From an uncultured Veillonella sp. (GTDB lineage: Bacteria > Bacillota > Negativicutes > Veillonellales > Veillonellaceae), in the NCBI RefSeq assembly GCF_900545205.1, contig NZ_UQYC01000009.1, positions 1 through 35,133 of the forward strand: a stretch of DNA of 35,133 nt, given 5' to 3'. Positions 1-7,641 of the stretch are shown piece by piece. The notes below the pieces were generated by a model. That model was not told the origin of the DNA and did no database searches. It was given only the letters and a program-made list of their open reading frames with translations. Every line of letters begins with the position of its first letter. The first letter of the stretch is position 1. A program made the position numbers and the translations under genes.

Positions 1-2487
1 CTTACTGCACGTGTAGATAGTCATGATCAACGCTTAGATTACTTACAAGGTAACATTGTAGATAACTCTACACGTATTAGCGCTAATGAAGATGCTATTA
101 AAGCATTAAAAGGCCAAGTTGGCACAACAGTTACTAATGTTGAAAACACAATCAATGCTAAGATTGAAGCTAACAACACAGTAATTAGAAAAGATATCAA
201 CACTGCCATTACTAATAACAACACTGTTATTAACAAAAACATTGCAAATGCAATTAGCGAAAACAACACAGTAATTAACAACACAATTAACAGCAAAGTT
301 AATGAAGTAAATGTTAAAGTTGATGCTAACGCAAAAGCAATTGTTGATAATAGCAAAGCTATTACTGACATTAAAGCTAATGTGACAAATATCAGCAATA
401 AAGTAGATGTTAACACTGCAGATATCAAAGCTATCCGCACAGATGTAACTAACAACACTACTAACATTGCTAATAACACTGCAGCTATTGCTAATGTAAG
501 CAAACAAGTTACAAATAACACAACTAACATTTCTAACAATGCAACAGCTATTGCAAACATTAGCAAACAAGTTGCTGGTAACACAGCTAACATTACAGAT
601 GTAACTGCTAAAGTAAATGCTAATACTGGTCGTATTGAATCTAATACAACTGCTATTAACAACTTAACTGGTAAAGTTGATGCTAACTCTCAAGCTATCG
701 AATCCTTGAAAGGTCAAGTTGGTAAAGGCAATACTACAATCGTTAATGTAGCTCAAAAAGTAGAAAATATTACTCAAAACATTAACGCTCAAAATAGCAA
801 CATCCAAGCTAATACTGTAAACATTCAAAATAATACTTCCAATATTAATAACATTAAAGCTAATGTTGTTAACGTTGAAAAGAATGTAAACAATATTAAA
901 GCTGATGTAACAGTAGTAAAAGCTGATATCACAAACATCAATGCTAAAGTTGATCAAAAAATCAATATTGTAAACAACAATATTACTAACGTTAAAAACG
1001 ATGTGAAGAATATTGATGCTAAAGTTACAAACATTGATAACAAAGTTACTACTATTAACAATAAAGTAACTAATATCGATAGCAGAGTAACTAATATTGA
1101 TAGCAAGGTAAATGATATTGACGTAAAAGTTAATAACCAAAATACTGTAATCAACAATATCAAAACTGATGTATCTGGCTTGAAAGATCAAGTTGGCAAA
1201 AATACTGAAGCAATTAAGAACTTGCAAAATGTAAGTGCTGATGTAAACAAAGTGAAAGAACAAGTTAATGCTAATACTCAAAAAGCAAATGCTAACGAAG
1301 AACGCATTAAAAATGTTCAAAGCCAAGTTTCTGTTAATACTGAAGCAATCAAACATAATACTGAAAACATCAATATTAACAAAGCAGCGATCAAACAAAA
1401 TGCTGAAGCAATTCAAAATACTAATGTAACTGTACAAAAAGTAATCAACAAAGTTGATGAACATAGCAAAGTTATTAACGACGTATCTAAACAAGTTAAT
1501 ACTAATACAACTAATATTGCTAATATCAATAATGTTGTTAACCAAAATACAACTAATATTACAAATGTAACTAACCAAGTTAATACAAACACAAGCAATA
1601 TTAGCAAAGTAACTAACCAAGTTAATACAAACACTACAAACATCAACACTCTAAATGCTAAAGTAGATACTAATGTTACAAATATTACTAAAGTAGATAA
1701 TCGTGTAACTGAAGTAGCTAAACAAGTTAATGAAAATGCACAATTAACTAAAGCTGTTGGTACTCTAGCATTAGAAAATCATGAAAAGGTTAGTGTATTA
1801 GGTTTACAAGTAAATAAAAATACTCAAGACATTGCTGATGTAAACACTAAAGTTGATGAAAACGTTACATTAACTAAGAACATTGGTGCTATTGCATTAG
1901 AAAACAATGAAAAAGTTAATGTATTGGGCTTGCAAGTAAATAAAAATACTCAAGATATCAGTACATTAGCAGAAGCTGCAAATTACAGCTTGAAAGCTTC
2001 CAACATTGCATTACAAGATCATGCAACACTTGTTCAACATGATGCACAAATCGCAGAAAACTCTCGCCGCATTAGCAGCGTAGAACGTGATGTTAAAGTT
2101 GTAGGTGCTAATGCAGCAGCATTAGCAGCATTGAAACCTATCGAATACCACGAAGGTCAAAAAGCTCAAATTATGGCGGCTGTTGGTACTTACAAAGGTA
2201 AAACATCTACTGCATTGGGTGTAGCACATTATGCAAATCCTGATTTATTAATCCATGCTGGTGCTGCTTATGGTGGTGACCATAGCGTAATGGCAAATGC
2301 TGGTGTAACAATCGGTATTGGTAATGCTCCTACAGCTCCTAAAGCATCCCCTGCAACTGTAAAAGTTCTTGAGGATCAAGTGGCTGATTTGCAAGCACAA
2401 AACAAAGAAATTCGTGAACTTCTTGATAAAGTGATTGCACAACAACCACAACAAGCTCCAAAAGCAGCTGTAAAAACAACTAAATAA
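1..2487 (+). CDS. Trimeric autotransporter adhesin (type Vc, YadA-anchor), 5'-truncated by window
   Basis: The frame is open from base 1 to the TAA at 2485-2487 (828 codons), so the gene starts upstream of the window; the ATG at 382 is internal. The protein would be a surface-exposed trimeric stalk that mediates adhesion. Almost all of it is Asn/Thr/Val/Ile-rich coiled coil with Asn in core positions, typical of trimeric autotransporter stalks. Visible tandem units are 21 residues (448-573), 7 residues (1009-1134), 14 residues (1504-1713) and 42 residues (1729-1980). At about 2080-2322 there is a YadA-like anchor: an Ala-rich helix followed by four amphipathic beta-strands, the last ending in GVTIGIG. 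Unusually, about 54 residues follow the last strand, including a Leu/Val heptad coiled coil and a Pro/Gln/Lys-rich tail; classical members end on the last strand with an aromatic residue. Family is sure; ligand is unknown. Confidence 0.93.
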   Translation, partial: LTARVDSHDQRLDYLQGNIVDNSTRISANEDAIKALKGQVGTTVTNVENTINAKIEANNTVIRKDINTAITNNNTVINKNIANAISENNTVINNTINSKVNEVNVKVDANAKAIVDNSKAITDIKANVTNISNKVDVNTADIKAIRTDVTNNTTNIANNTAAIANVSKQVTNNTTNISNNATAIANISKQVAGNTANITDVTAKVNANTGRIESNTTAINNLTGKVDANSQAIESLKGQVGKGNTTIVNVAQKVENITQNINAQNSNIQANTVNIQNNTSNINNIKANVVNVEKNVNNIKADVTVVKADITNINAKVDQKINIVNNNITNVKNDVKNIDAKVTNIDNKVTTINNKVTNIDSRVTNIDSKVNDIDVKVNNQNTVINNIKTDVSGLKDQVGKNTEAIKNLQNVSADVNKVKEQVNANTQKANANEERIKNVQSQVSVNTEAIKHNTENININKAAIKQNAEAIQNTNVTVQKVINKVDEHSKVINDVSKQVNTNTTNIANINNVVNQNTTNITNVTNQVNTNTSNISKVTNQVNTNTTNINTLNAKVDTNVTNITKVDNRVTEVAKQVNENAQLTKAVGTLALENHEKVSVLGLQVNKNTQDIADVNTKVDENVTLTKNIGAIALENNEKVNVLGLQVNKNTQDISTLAEAANYSLKASNIALQDHATLVQHDAQIAENSRRISSVERDVKVVGANAAALAALKPIEYHEGQKAQIMAAVGTYKGKTSTALGVAHYANPDLLIHAGAAYGGDHSVMANAGVTIGIGNAPTAPKASPATVKVLEDQVADLQAQNKEIRELLDKVIAQQPQQAPKAAVKTTK
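448..573 (+). repeat. Two tandem 63-bp (21-residue) stalk repeats
   Basis: Two adjacent units, 448-510 and 511-573, encode nearly identical 21-residue segments (three heptads) beginning TNNTTNI and ending SKQV. They differ at only a few residues. Seen directly in the translation. Confidence 0.85.
1009..1134 (+). repeat. Six tandem 21-bp (heptad) repeats of NIDxKVT type
   Basis: Consecutive heptads read NIDAKVT, NIDNKVT, TINNKVT, NIDSRVT, NIDSKVN and DIDVKVN in exact 21-bp register. Ile and Val occupy the core positions. This is the most regular coiled-coil tract in the adhesin and a likely place for unit-number variation between strains. Confidence 0.85.
1504..1713 (+). repeat. Five tandem 42-bp (14-residue) stalk repeats
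   Basis: Five units of two heptads each start at 1504, 1546, 1588, 1630 and 1672, with the pattern NTTNIxxVxNQVNT. Conservation is strongest in the second and third units. Confidence 0.85.
1729..1980 (+). repeat. Two tandem 126-bp (42-residue) repeats before the anchor
   Basis: Units 1729-1854 and 1855-1980 both encode a segment with the pattern ENxxLTKxxGxxALEN followed by EKVxVLGLQVNKNTQDI. The second unit ends in a divergent AEAA. These repeats have longer, less Asn-rich motifs than the rest of the stalk and lie close to the membrane anchor. Confidence 0.85.
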
Positions 2488-2534
2488 TATGCCTCCCAAC
2501 CGATGGGTTACACTATAATCTATCGTAGGTATAG

Positions 2535-2570
2535 AAACCGCGTAGCAGAAATGCTACGCGGTTTTCTTTT
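2535..2570 (+). terminator. Strong Rho-independent terminator of the adhesin gene
   Basis: A perfect 13-bp stem (2535-2547 with 2552-2564) is capped by a GAAA tetraloop and followed by a T-rich run TTTTCTTTT. It lies 48 bases after the adhesin stop and separates the adhesin from the division cluster. Confidence 0.93.
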
Positions 2571-2808
2571 GTGTGGATTTGTGGTGATTGTCTTCCTATA
2601 TATCGTTTGATTGAAGTGTTATAGAGCTTATGGGGATATTGTGGTGGGGATTAGACGGATAAAACTAAAATTGGGCCCCTGGTGGTGGGGAGTGGTTGTT
2701 ATGATTCGATTATTATTTAATTTCGAACATATGTATCTTAGAAAAGAAGAGAAAAATAGAGATTATGAAAGAAAAATATAAAAAAGTGGGATAAAAATGG
2801 ATTTTTTA
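2571..2808 (+). other. Gene-free stretch upstream of the mraZ promoter
   Basis: About 240 bases with no convincing gene. It contains the octamer GGTGGGGA at 2643-2650 and 2684-2691 (a third copy lies at 2817-2824 in the promoter) and a purine-rich tract around 2740-2790. An ATG at 2701 opens a 26-codon frame ending at 2781, with GGGGAG about 10 bases before it; its product is charged and unrecognised, and I treat it as chance unless conserved. Confidence 0.5.
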
Positions 2809-2837
2809 TTGTGATTGGTGGGGAATTGTGGTAGAAT
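2809..2837 (+). promoter_or_regulatory. Putative sigma-70 promoter of the dcw cluster
   Basis: TTGTGA (2809-2814) and TAGAAT (2832-2837) are separated by 17 bases, about 45 bases before the mraZ start. TGGGG (2819), TGGTA (2829) and TGGTG (2849) recur at 10- and 20-base spacing across the -10 region. This resembles the TGGGN direct repeats with 5-base gaps that E. coli MraZ binds, so MraZ autoregulation here is possible. The repeat match is partial. Confidence 0.5.
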
Positions 2838-2883
2838 TTACCATATAGTGGTGGATAAGGAATAGTAAAGGGCGGTGATACGT

Positions 2884-3315
2884 ATGTTCATGGGAGAATA
2901 TAATCACACCATTGATACAAAAGGGCGGATGATTATACCCGCGAAAATACGTGAACAACTAGGCGAAGTATGTATTGTTACTAAGGGCCTAGATAACTGC
3001 TTAGCTATTTACACCGAAGAAGCGTGGAAGAAAATTTCTGCAGCTTTACAATCACAATCCTCCACTAAAGCTAGCGTACGTGCCTTAAAACGTTTTGTTT
3101 TTGGTAGTGCCGCTGAGCTTGAATATGATAAACAAGGTCGTGTCCTCATTCCTGTACCACTACGTGAATATGCGAGCCTTGATAAACAGGCCGTTATTGT
3201 CGGTGCGGGGGATCACGTTGAAATTTGGAGCCGCGAAAAATATGATTACTATGATGATCAAGTGGCTGAAAGTATGGAAGAACTTGTCGAAGGTCTAGAA
3301 GGGATTATGTTATAG
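2884..3315 (+). CDS. mraZ: Transcriptional regulator MraZ
   Basis: MraZ is a DNA-binding regulator that usually controls its own division/cell wall cluster. The product is 143 residues, the family's normal length. Two SpoVT/AbrB-like halves are visible, each with the DxxxR signature: D11-R15 (DTKGR) and D82-R86 (DKQGR), each followed by an IP turn. The start is the ATG at 2884, giving the conserved MFMGEYNH start with GGGCGGTG about 6 bases upstream; an in-frame GTG at 2875 would overlap that ribosome site. It is the first gene of the cluster and ends 9 bases before rsmH. Confidence 0.96.
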   Translation: MFMGEYNHTIDTKGRMIIPAKIREQLGEVCIVTKGLDNCLAIYTEEAWKKISAALQSQSSTKASVRALKRFVFGSAAELEYDKQGRVLIPVPLREYASLDKQAVIVGAGDHVEIWSREKYDYYDDQVAESMEELVEGLEGIML

Positions 3316-3324
3316 GAGGCTATG

Positions 3325-4257
3325 ATGGAATTTAATCATACCAGCGTACTTTTACGCGAAACGGTGGACTCCGTCGTAACTAATCCAAAAGGCATCTATG
3401 TGGACTGTACTCTGGGTGGTGCAGGACATGCCCATGCTGTGGGCGAGATGCTAGACCCAGAAGGCATGATTATAGGGTTGGATCAAGATGAAGATGCGTT
3501 GAGCGTAGCTCGACAGCGTTTATCTGATTTAACATGTCAGGTGTTAACAATACCGACGAACTTTTCTAACTTAAAAGAAGCTCTCCATAATGAGGGTATC
3601 TATGAAGTAGATGGATTTATCTTTGATCTTGGCGTATCTAGCTATCAACTGGATACACCGGAGCGTGGCTTTTCATATATGAATGATGGCCCACTTGATA
3701 TGCGTATGGATAAGGACGCTCCATTAACGGCAGAAGAGGTTGTTAATGAATATGATGCTGAAGCATTATTGCAAATTATCCGCGACTATGGTGAAGAGCG
3801 ATGGGCTAAGCGCATTGTTGAATTCATCATTAATGCACGTCAAGAAAAACGAATTACCACTACTGGTGAGTTAGTTAGAATTATTAAGCAAGCAATACCT
3901 GCGAAGGCGCGTCAAGATGGACCACATCCGGCAAAACGGACGTTCCAAGCCATTCGCATTGAAGTAAATAGAGAATTAGCTATCTTGCATGATAGTTTTG
4001 TAGATGCTGTATCCATGTTGAAACCAAAGGGGAAAATTGGGGTTATCACATTCCACTCCTTGGAAGATCGAATTACAAAACAAACTTTCAAAGAGTTGAG
4101 TACAGCATGTATATGTCCTCCAGAATTGCCAATGTGCGTTTGTAACCACAAGGCAGTTGTGAAGGCGAAGAATAAGGCTATAGAGCCGAGTGCAGGGGAG
4201 ATTGAGGTTAATCCGAGGGCTAGAAGCGCAAAGTTACGCGTAGCCGTCAAGTTGTAG
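3325..4257 (+). CDS. rsmH: 16S rRNA (cytosine1402-N4)-methyltransferase RsmH
   Basis: RsmH (MraW) uses S-adenosylmethionine to N4-methylate C1402 in the decoding centre of 16S rRNA. The 310-residue product has the family start EFNHTSVLL, the SAM-binding motif DCTLGGAGH at residues 27-35, DLGVSSYQLD near residue 100, an RTFQAIRIEVNRE segment and VITFHSLEDR near the end. Two adjacent ATGs occur (3322, 3325). AGGAGG at 3314-3319 is 5 bases from the second and only 2 from the first, so 3325 is preferred. It sits second in the dcw cluster as in most bacteria. Confidence 0.97.
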   Translation: MEFNHTSVLLRETVDSVVTNPKGIYVDCTLGGAGHAHAVGEMLDPEGMIIGLDQDEDALSVARQRLSDLTCQVLTIPTNFSNLKEALHNEGIYEVDGFIFDLGVSSYQLDTPERGFSYMNDGPLDMRMDKDAPLTAEEVVNEYDAEALLQIIRDYGEERWAKRIVEFIINARQEKRITTTGELVRIIKQAIPAKARQDGPHPAKRTFQAIRIEVNRELAILHDSFVDAVSMLKPKGKIGVITFHSLEDRITKQTFKELSTACICPPELPMCVCNHKAVVKAKNKAIEPSAGEIEVNPRARSAKLRVAVKL

Positions 4258-4278
4258 AATTGGAAGGGGTTAGTGTTT

Positions 4279-4683
4279 ATGTTAGCGAGAAAGGCTGTTG
4301 TGGGCCAAGTTAAAAGCGATGTGTTGGTCGCTTCACAAGGGAGAAAACGTAGTGCAAATGTGGCTCTAGATTTGAGCCCTATGATGTGGCAGGTTGTATA
4401 TGGTATTGCTGCATTGGTTGCATTTTTGCTTATCATGATGGTTATGAATGCGTACAGCACAAAATTAGGCTATGAAGTAGTTAAAACACAGCAAGCTGTA
4501 GTACAATTAACAAAGGATAATGATGCGTTGGATGTTGAAGTGGCTTCTTTGAAGTCTCCTGTTCGTATTCAACAAATCGCAGAACAACAACTAGGGATGG
4601 TTTTGCCTGATTCTTTTGTTTATAGTACAAAAAGCGCTGTTACTGAACGTACTGTACAAGAGAAACAGCAAATTATAGACTAG
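4279..4683 (+). CDS. ftsL: Cell division protein FtsL
   Basis: FtsL is a small bitopic divisome protein that pairs with FtsQ/DivIB and FtsB/DivIC. The product (134 residues from the ATG at 4279) has a basic cytoplasmic N-terminus, one membrane segment around residues 35-60, then a periplasmic coiled coil. It ends with the family pattern SPVRIQQIAEQQLGM. GGAAGGGG lies 9 bases before this ATG; a GTG at 4273 is an alternative start. Position after rsmH supports the call, since sequence conservation of FtsL is low. The gene that usually follows, ftsI/spoVD, is absent here. Confidence 0.85.
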   Translation: MLARKAVVGQVKSDVLVASQGRKRSANVALDLSPMMWQVVYGIAALVAFLLIMMVMNAYSTKLGYEVVKTQQAVVQLTKDNDALDVEVASLKSPVRIQQIAEQQLGMVLPDSFVYSTKSAVTERTVQEKQQIID

Positions 4684-4688
4684 CAGGC

Positions 4689-4713
4689 AAAGCAGCTCGT
4701 ATTGGGCTGCTTT
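4689..4713 (+). other. Hairpin in the ftsL-murE gap
   Basis: AAAGCAGC (4689-4696) pairs perfectly with GCTGCTTT (4706-4713) around a 9-base loop, filling most of the 55-base gap. No clean T-run follows (TTTCCTTTGC), so it is at most a weak terminator or an mRNA processing or stability element. Confidence 0.5.
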
Positions 4714-4738
4714 CCTTTGCGTGTAAAGGAGATTGTAT

Positions 4739-6223
4739 ATGAAACAATTACAAGATATAGTAAAAACTTTGCAAACACCGCATGTAGAAGGCAATACAGC
4801 TGTTGAGGTCTTAGATATTACGGCTGATTCTCGTGCAGTAAAAGCAGGTAGCTTATTTATTGCATTAGATGGTGCCACTGTAGATGGTCATAATTATGTA
4901 AATAAAGCTGTTGAAGCTGGTGCTGTAGCAGTACTTGTATCTAAACCGGTAGAGGTATGTGGTGATGTTTGTGTTATCACTGTAGAGGATACTCGAAAAG
5001 CTATGATGGCTTGTGTGCCATATTTCTTTGATTATCCAGCCAATTCCATGCGTATGATCGGTGTTACTGGTACTAATGGTAAAACGACTACAACTCATAT
5101 GATTCGTCATATTTTGAAAGGTCAAGGCCATAAAGTAGGCGTTATTGGTACCGTTCATATTATGATTGGTGATACATCCTATCCAATTCATAATACAACG
5201 CCTGATGTAGTAGATTTACAACATATTCTTCATCAAATGGTAGAAGAAGGCGTTACCCATTGTGTCATGGAAGTATCTTCCCATGCATTAGCATTAGGTC
5301 GGGTTTCTGGTGTTGAATATGATACAGCAGTATTCACGAACTTAACACAAGATCATTTGGACTTTCACAAGACCTTTGAAAATTATTTGGCAGCTAAGTG
5401 TAAATTATTTGAACAAGTTAGCGCGCCGAACCAAACTAAATCTGGTAAAGGGGCTATCATCAATATCGATGACGAGTATGGTCATCGTGTAATTGAAAAA
5501 ACAACGGCGCCTATCATTACATACAGTATTGATGGTAAAGGAACGTTGAATGCTCATGATGTTGAAATGACTCCTAAATCTAGTCGTTATACGGTATCCT
5601 ATGATGGTAATGACTATACAGTGGCTATGAATACAACTGGTTTGTTTAATGTATATAATACATTGGCCGCTATTGGGGCTTGTCTGTTAGAAGGTATCTC
5701 CATGGAAGATATAGATAAGGCATTGAAAACATTTAGCGCTGTGCCTGGTCGTTTTGAGCTTATTGAAGAAGGGCAACCATTTGCAGTTGTTGTAGACTAT
5801 GCACATACACCAGATGGGTTAGAAAATATTTTGCAAACTGCAAAAGCTATTCAAGAAAATCGCATTATTGTAGTCTTTGGTTGTGGTGGTGACCGAGATG
5901 CTACGAAACGTCCTATCATGGGGCGCATTGCTGCACAATATGGCGATGTAGTATATGTTACATCTGACAATCCTCGCACAGAAGATCCTGTGCAAATTGT
6001 GAAAGATGTAGAGGTAGGCGTTAAAGAAGGACTTCGTGAAGGCTCTCACTATGAAGTTATCGTTGATCGTCGGGAAGCGATTCAACATGCAATACAAAAT
6101 GCAAAACCTGGGGATATTGTACTAATTGCAGGTAAGGGGCATGAGGATTACCAAATCTTAAAGGATAAAACGATTCATTTTGATGATCGTGAAGAGGCGC
6201 GAGCAGCCCTCAAGGAGATCTAA
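4739..6223 (+). CDS. murE: UDP-MurNAc-L-Ala-D-Glu:meso-diaminopimelate ligase MurE
   Basis: MurE adds the third amino acid of the peptidoglycan stem peptide in the cytoplasm, using ATP. The 494-residue product shows the Mur ligase layout: N-terminal UDP-binding domain, P-loop GTNGKTT at 111-117, a Lys-containing segment YLAAKCKLF near 217-224 (the carbamylated lysine region), and a C-terminal domain. DNPR at 410-413 is the motif contacting meso-diaminopimelate, so mDAP rather than lysine is the expected substrate. The ATG at 4739 follows AAAGGAG by 7 bases; an upstream TTG at 4733 is less likely. murF starts 1 base after its stop. Confidence 0.97.
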   Translation: MKQLQDIVKTLQTPHVEGNTAVEVLDITADSRAVKAGSLFIALDGATVDGHNYVNKAVEAGAVAVLVSKPVEVCGDVCVITVEDTRKAMMACVPYFFDYPANSMRMIGVTGTNGKTTTTHMIRHILKGQGHKVGVIGTVHIMIGDTSYPIHNTTPDVVDLQHILHQMVEEGVTHCVMEVSSHALALGRVSGVEYDTAVFTNLTQDHLDFHKTFENYLAAKCKLFEQVSAPNQTKSGKGAIINIDDEYGHRVIEKTTAPIITYSIDGKGTLNAHDVEMTPKSSRYTVSYDGNDYTVAMNTTGLFNVYNTLAAIGACLLEGISMEDIDKALKTFSAVPGRFELIEEGQPFAVVVDYAHTPDGLENILQTAKAIQENRIIVVFGCGGDRDATKRPIMGRIAAQYGDVVYVTSDNPRTEDPVQIVKDVEVGVKEGLREGSHYEVIVDRREAIQHAIQNAKPGDIVLIAGKGHEDYQILKDKTIHFDDREEARAALKEI

Positions 6224-6224
6224 T

Positions 6225-7583
6225 ATGGCAGAATTTACATTGTCTCAAGTGGTAGAAGCCACACAAGGGACGAGTGCACATACCGACAATATTAAGTTTT
6301 TAGATGTATCTACTGATACAAGAACGATTGAATCAGGCTTTTTATTTGTAGCCTTAAAAGGCGATACCTTTGATGGTCATGATTTTATTAATACAGCTAT
6401 CGAAAAGGGCGCTACTGGTGCAATCGTAGAAAAGGGTCGTGCAGTGGACGGCATTGTATGTATTGAAGTAGATAATACATTGGTAGCGTATCAAAATTTA
6501 GCACGTTACCATCGTCGTCGCTTTGATATCCCTGTAGTCGCTATTACTGGTTCTTCTGGTAAAACTACAACAAAGGAAATGGTAGATGCTGTACTCGGTA
6601 CCGAATTTAATGTTTTGAAAACTGAGAAAAACTTTAACAATGAAATTGGTTTGCCAAAAACATTGTTGCGTTTAACTGCAGAACATCAAGCTTGTGTTGT
6701 TGAAATGGGCATGCGTGGCCTTGGTCAAATCGAGGAGCTTGCGTTGATTGCAGAACCAACTATGGGTATTATTACCAATGTTGGTACTAGCCATATTGAG
6801 CTATTAGGTTCTCGTGAAGCCATCGCACAAGCTAAAGGTGAGTTAATTCGTTGCTTGCCTGAAAATAGTGTGGCTATTCTCAATGAAGATGATCCATATG
6901 TTAAAGCTATGGATAGCCTTGCTAAAGGTAAAACTATTACCTATGGTATCGAACGTAATGCCACATGTATTGGCAGTCATTTGCGTTATAAAAAAGATGG
7001 TATTAAATTTACATGCAAATGTTATGACGAAGTATTTGATATCTTCTTGCCTATGATTGGTGAACACAATGTATATGACGCATTGGCAGCAATCGTAGCT
7101 GGTCGTGTGCTAGGCATTAAGTCTAATACGATCCGTAAGGGCTTAAGCGAATTTACAGGCACTCCTATGCGCCAAGAAATCGTACCATTTGAAGATATTG
7201 TTATCTTAAATGACGCGTATAATGCAAATCCTTCTTCTATGGCTGAAGCGATAAAAGCTTTGGGTCAGCTAGAAGGTAAACGTAAAATTGCTATGCTTGG
7301 TGATATGCTTGAACTTGGTGATTATACTGAACAAGCACATCGTGAAATTGGTCAATTACTTGCTGAAGAAGGTTATAGTGTGGTCTTCACATTCGGTGAT
7401 GCTGCTGCCTTTATAGCTAAAGAAGCTAAAAAAGCAGGCTTAACTACATTCCGTTGTAATAGCCATTTGGAAATGGCCAATGCCTATAGCGATATTCGTG
7501 AAAAAGGGGATGTTATCCTTGTCAAAGGCTCCCGTGGTTTGCGGATGGAACGAGTTGTTGAAGAATTGAAAGATCGTGAATAA
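6225..7583 (+). CDS. murF: UDP-MurNAc-tripeptide:D-alanyl-D-alanine ligase MurF
   Basis: MurF joins D-Ala-D-Ala (made by the Ddl encoded downstream) to the UDP-MurNAc tripeptide. The product has 452 residues, with ATP-binding GSSGKTT at 109-115, a conserved EKNFNNEIGLP segment, the MGMRGLGQI strand and the LNDAYNANPSSM motif of the C-terminal domain. The ATG at 6225 begins one base after the murE stop, and AAGGAG inside the murE end serves as its ribosome site. The longer frame starting at 6180 would overlap murE and lacks such a site. Confidence 0.97.
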   Translation: MAEFTLSQVVEATQGTSAHTDNIKFLDVSTDTRTIESGFLFVALKGDTFDGHDFINTAIEKGATGAIVEKGRAVDGIVCIEVDNTLVAYQNLARYHRRRFDIPVVAITGSSGKTTTKEMVDAVLGTEFNVLKTEKNFNNEIGLPKTLLRLTAEHQACVVEMGMRGLGQIEELALIAEPTMGIITNVGTSHIELLGSREAIAQAKGELIRCLPENSVAILNEDDPYVKAMDSLAKGKTITYGIERNATCIGSHLRYKKDGIKFTCKCYDEVFDIFLPMIGEHNVYDALAAIVAGRVLGIKSNTIRKGLSEFTGTPMRQEIVPFEDIVILNDAYNANPSSMAEAIKALGQLEGKRKIAMLGDMLELGDYTEQAHREIGQLLAEEGYSVVFTFGDAAAFIAKEAKKAGLTTFRCNSHLEMANAYSDIREKGDVILVKGSRGLRMERVVEELKDRE

Positions 7584-7589
7584 AAGGTT

Positions 7590-7611
7590 ACGGCTAGTTA
7601 TATCTAGCCGT
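7590..7611 (+). terminator. Weak terminator-like hairpin between murF and mraY
   Basis: ACGGCTAG (7590-7597) and CTAGCCGT (7604-7611) form a perfect 8-bp stem with loop TTATAT, followed by CATCTGTTTATT. The T-tract is interrupted, so partial termination or RNA processing is more likely than full termination. Confidence 0.4.
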
Positions 7612-7641
7612 CATCTGTTTATTAATGAGTAGAGGATTCGT

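Noticed and set aside
1009..1134. Regular spaced 21-bp repeats considered as a CRISPR array
   Set aside because: Units are contiguous without unique spacers and encode a heptad coiled coil in an open frame.
664..1620. Long minus-strand open frames opposite the adhesin, up to 318 codons, rich in Ile, Asn and Phe
   Set aside because: They mirror the repetitive low-complexity coding strand; no ribosome site, promoter or recognisable domain.
2701..2781. 26-codon open frame before mraZ
   Set aside because: Very short, AT-rich, unrecognised product; GGGGAG upstream is part of a G-rich repeat. Kept only as a note in the gap description.
3912..4460. 182-codon minus-strand frame across rsmH and ftsL
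   Set aside because: Antisense to two well-supported genes and without family features.
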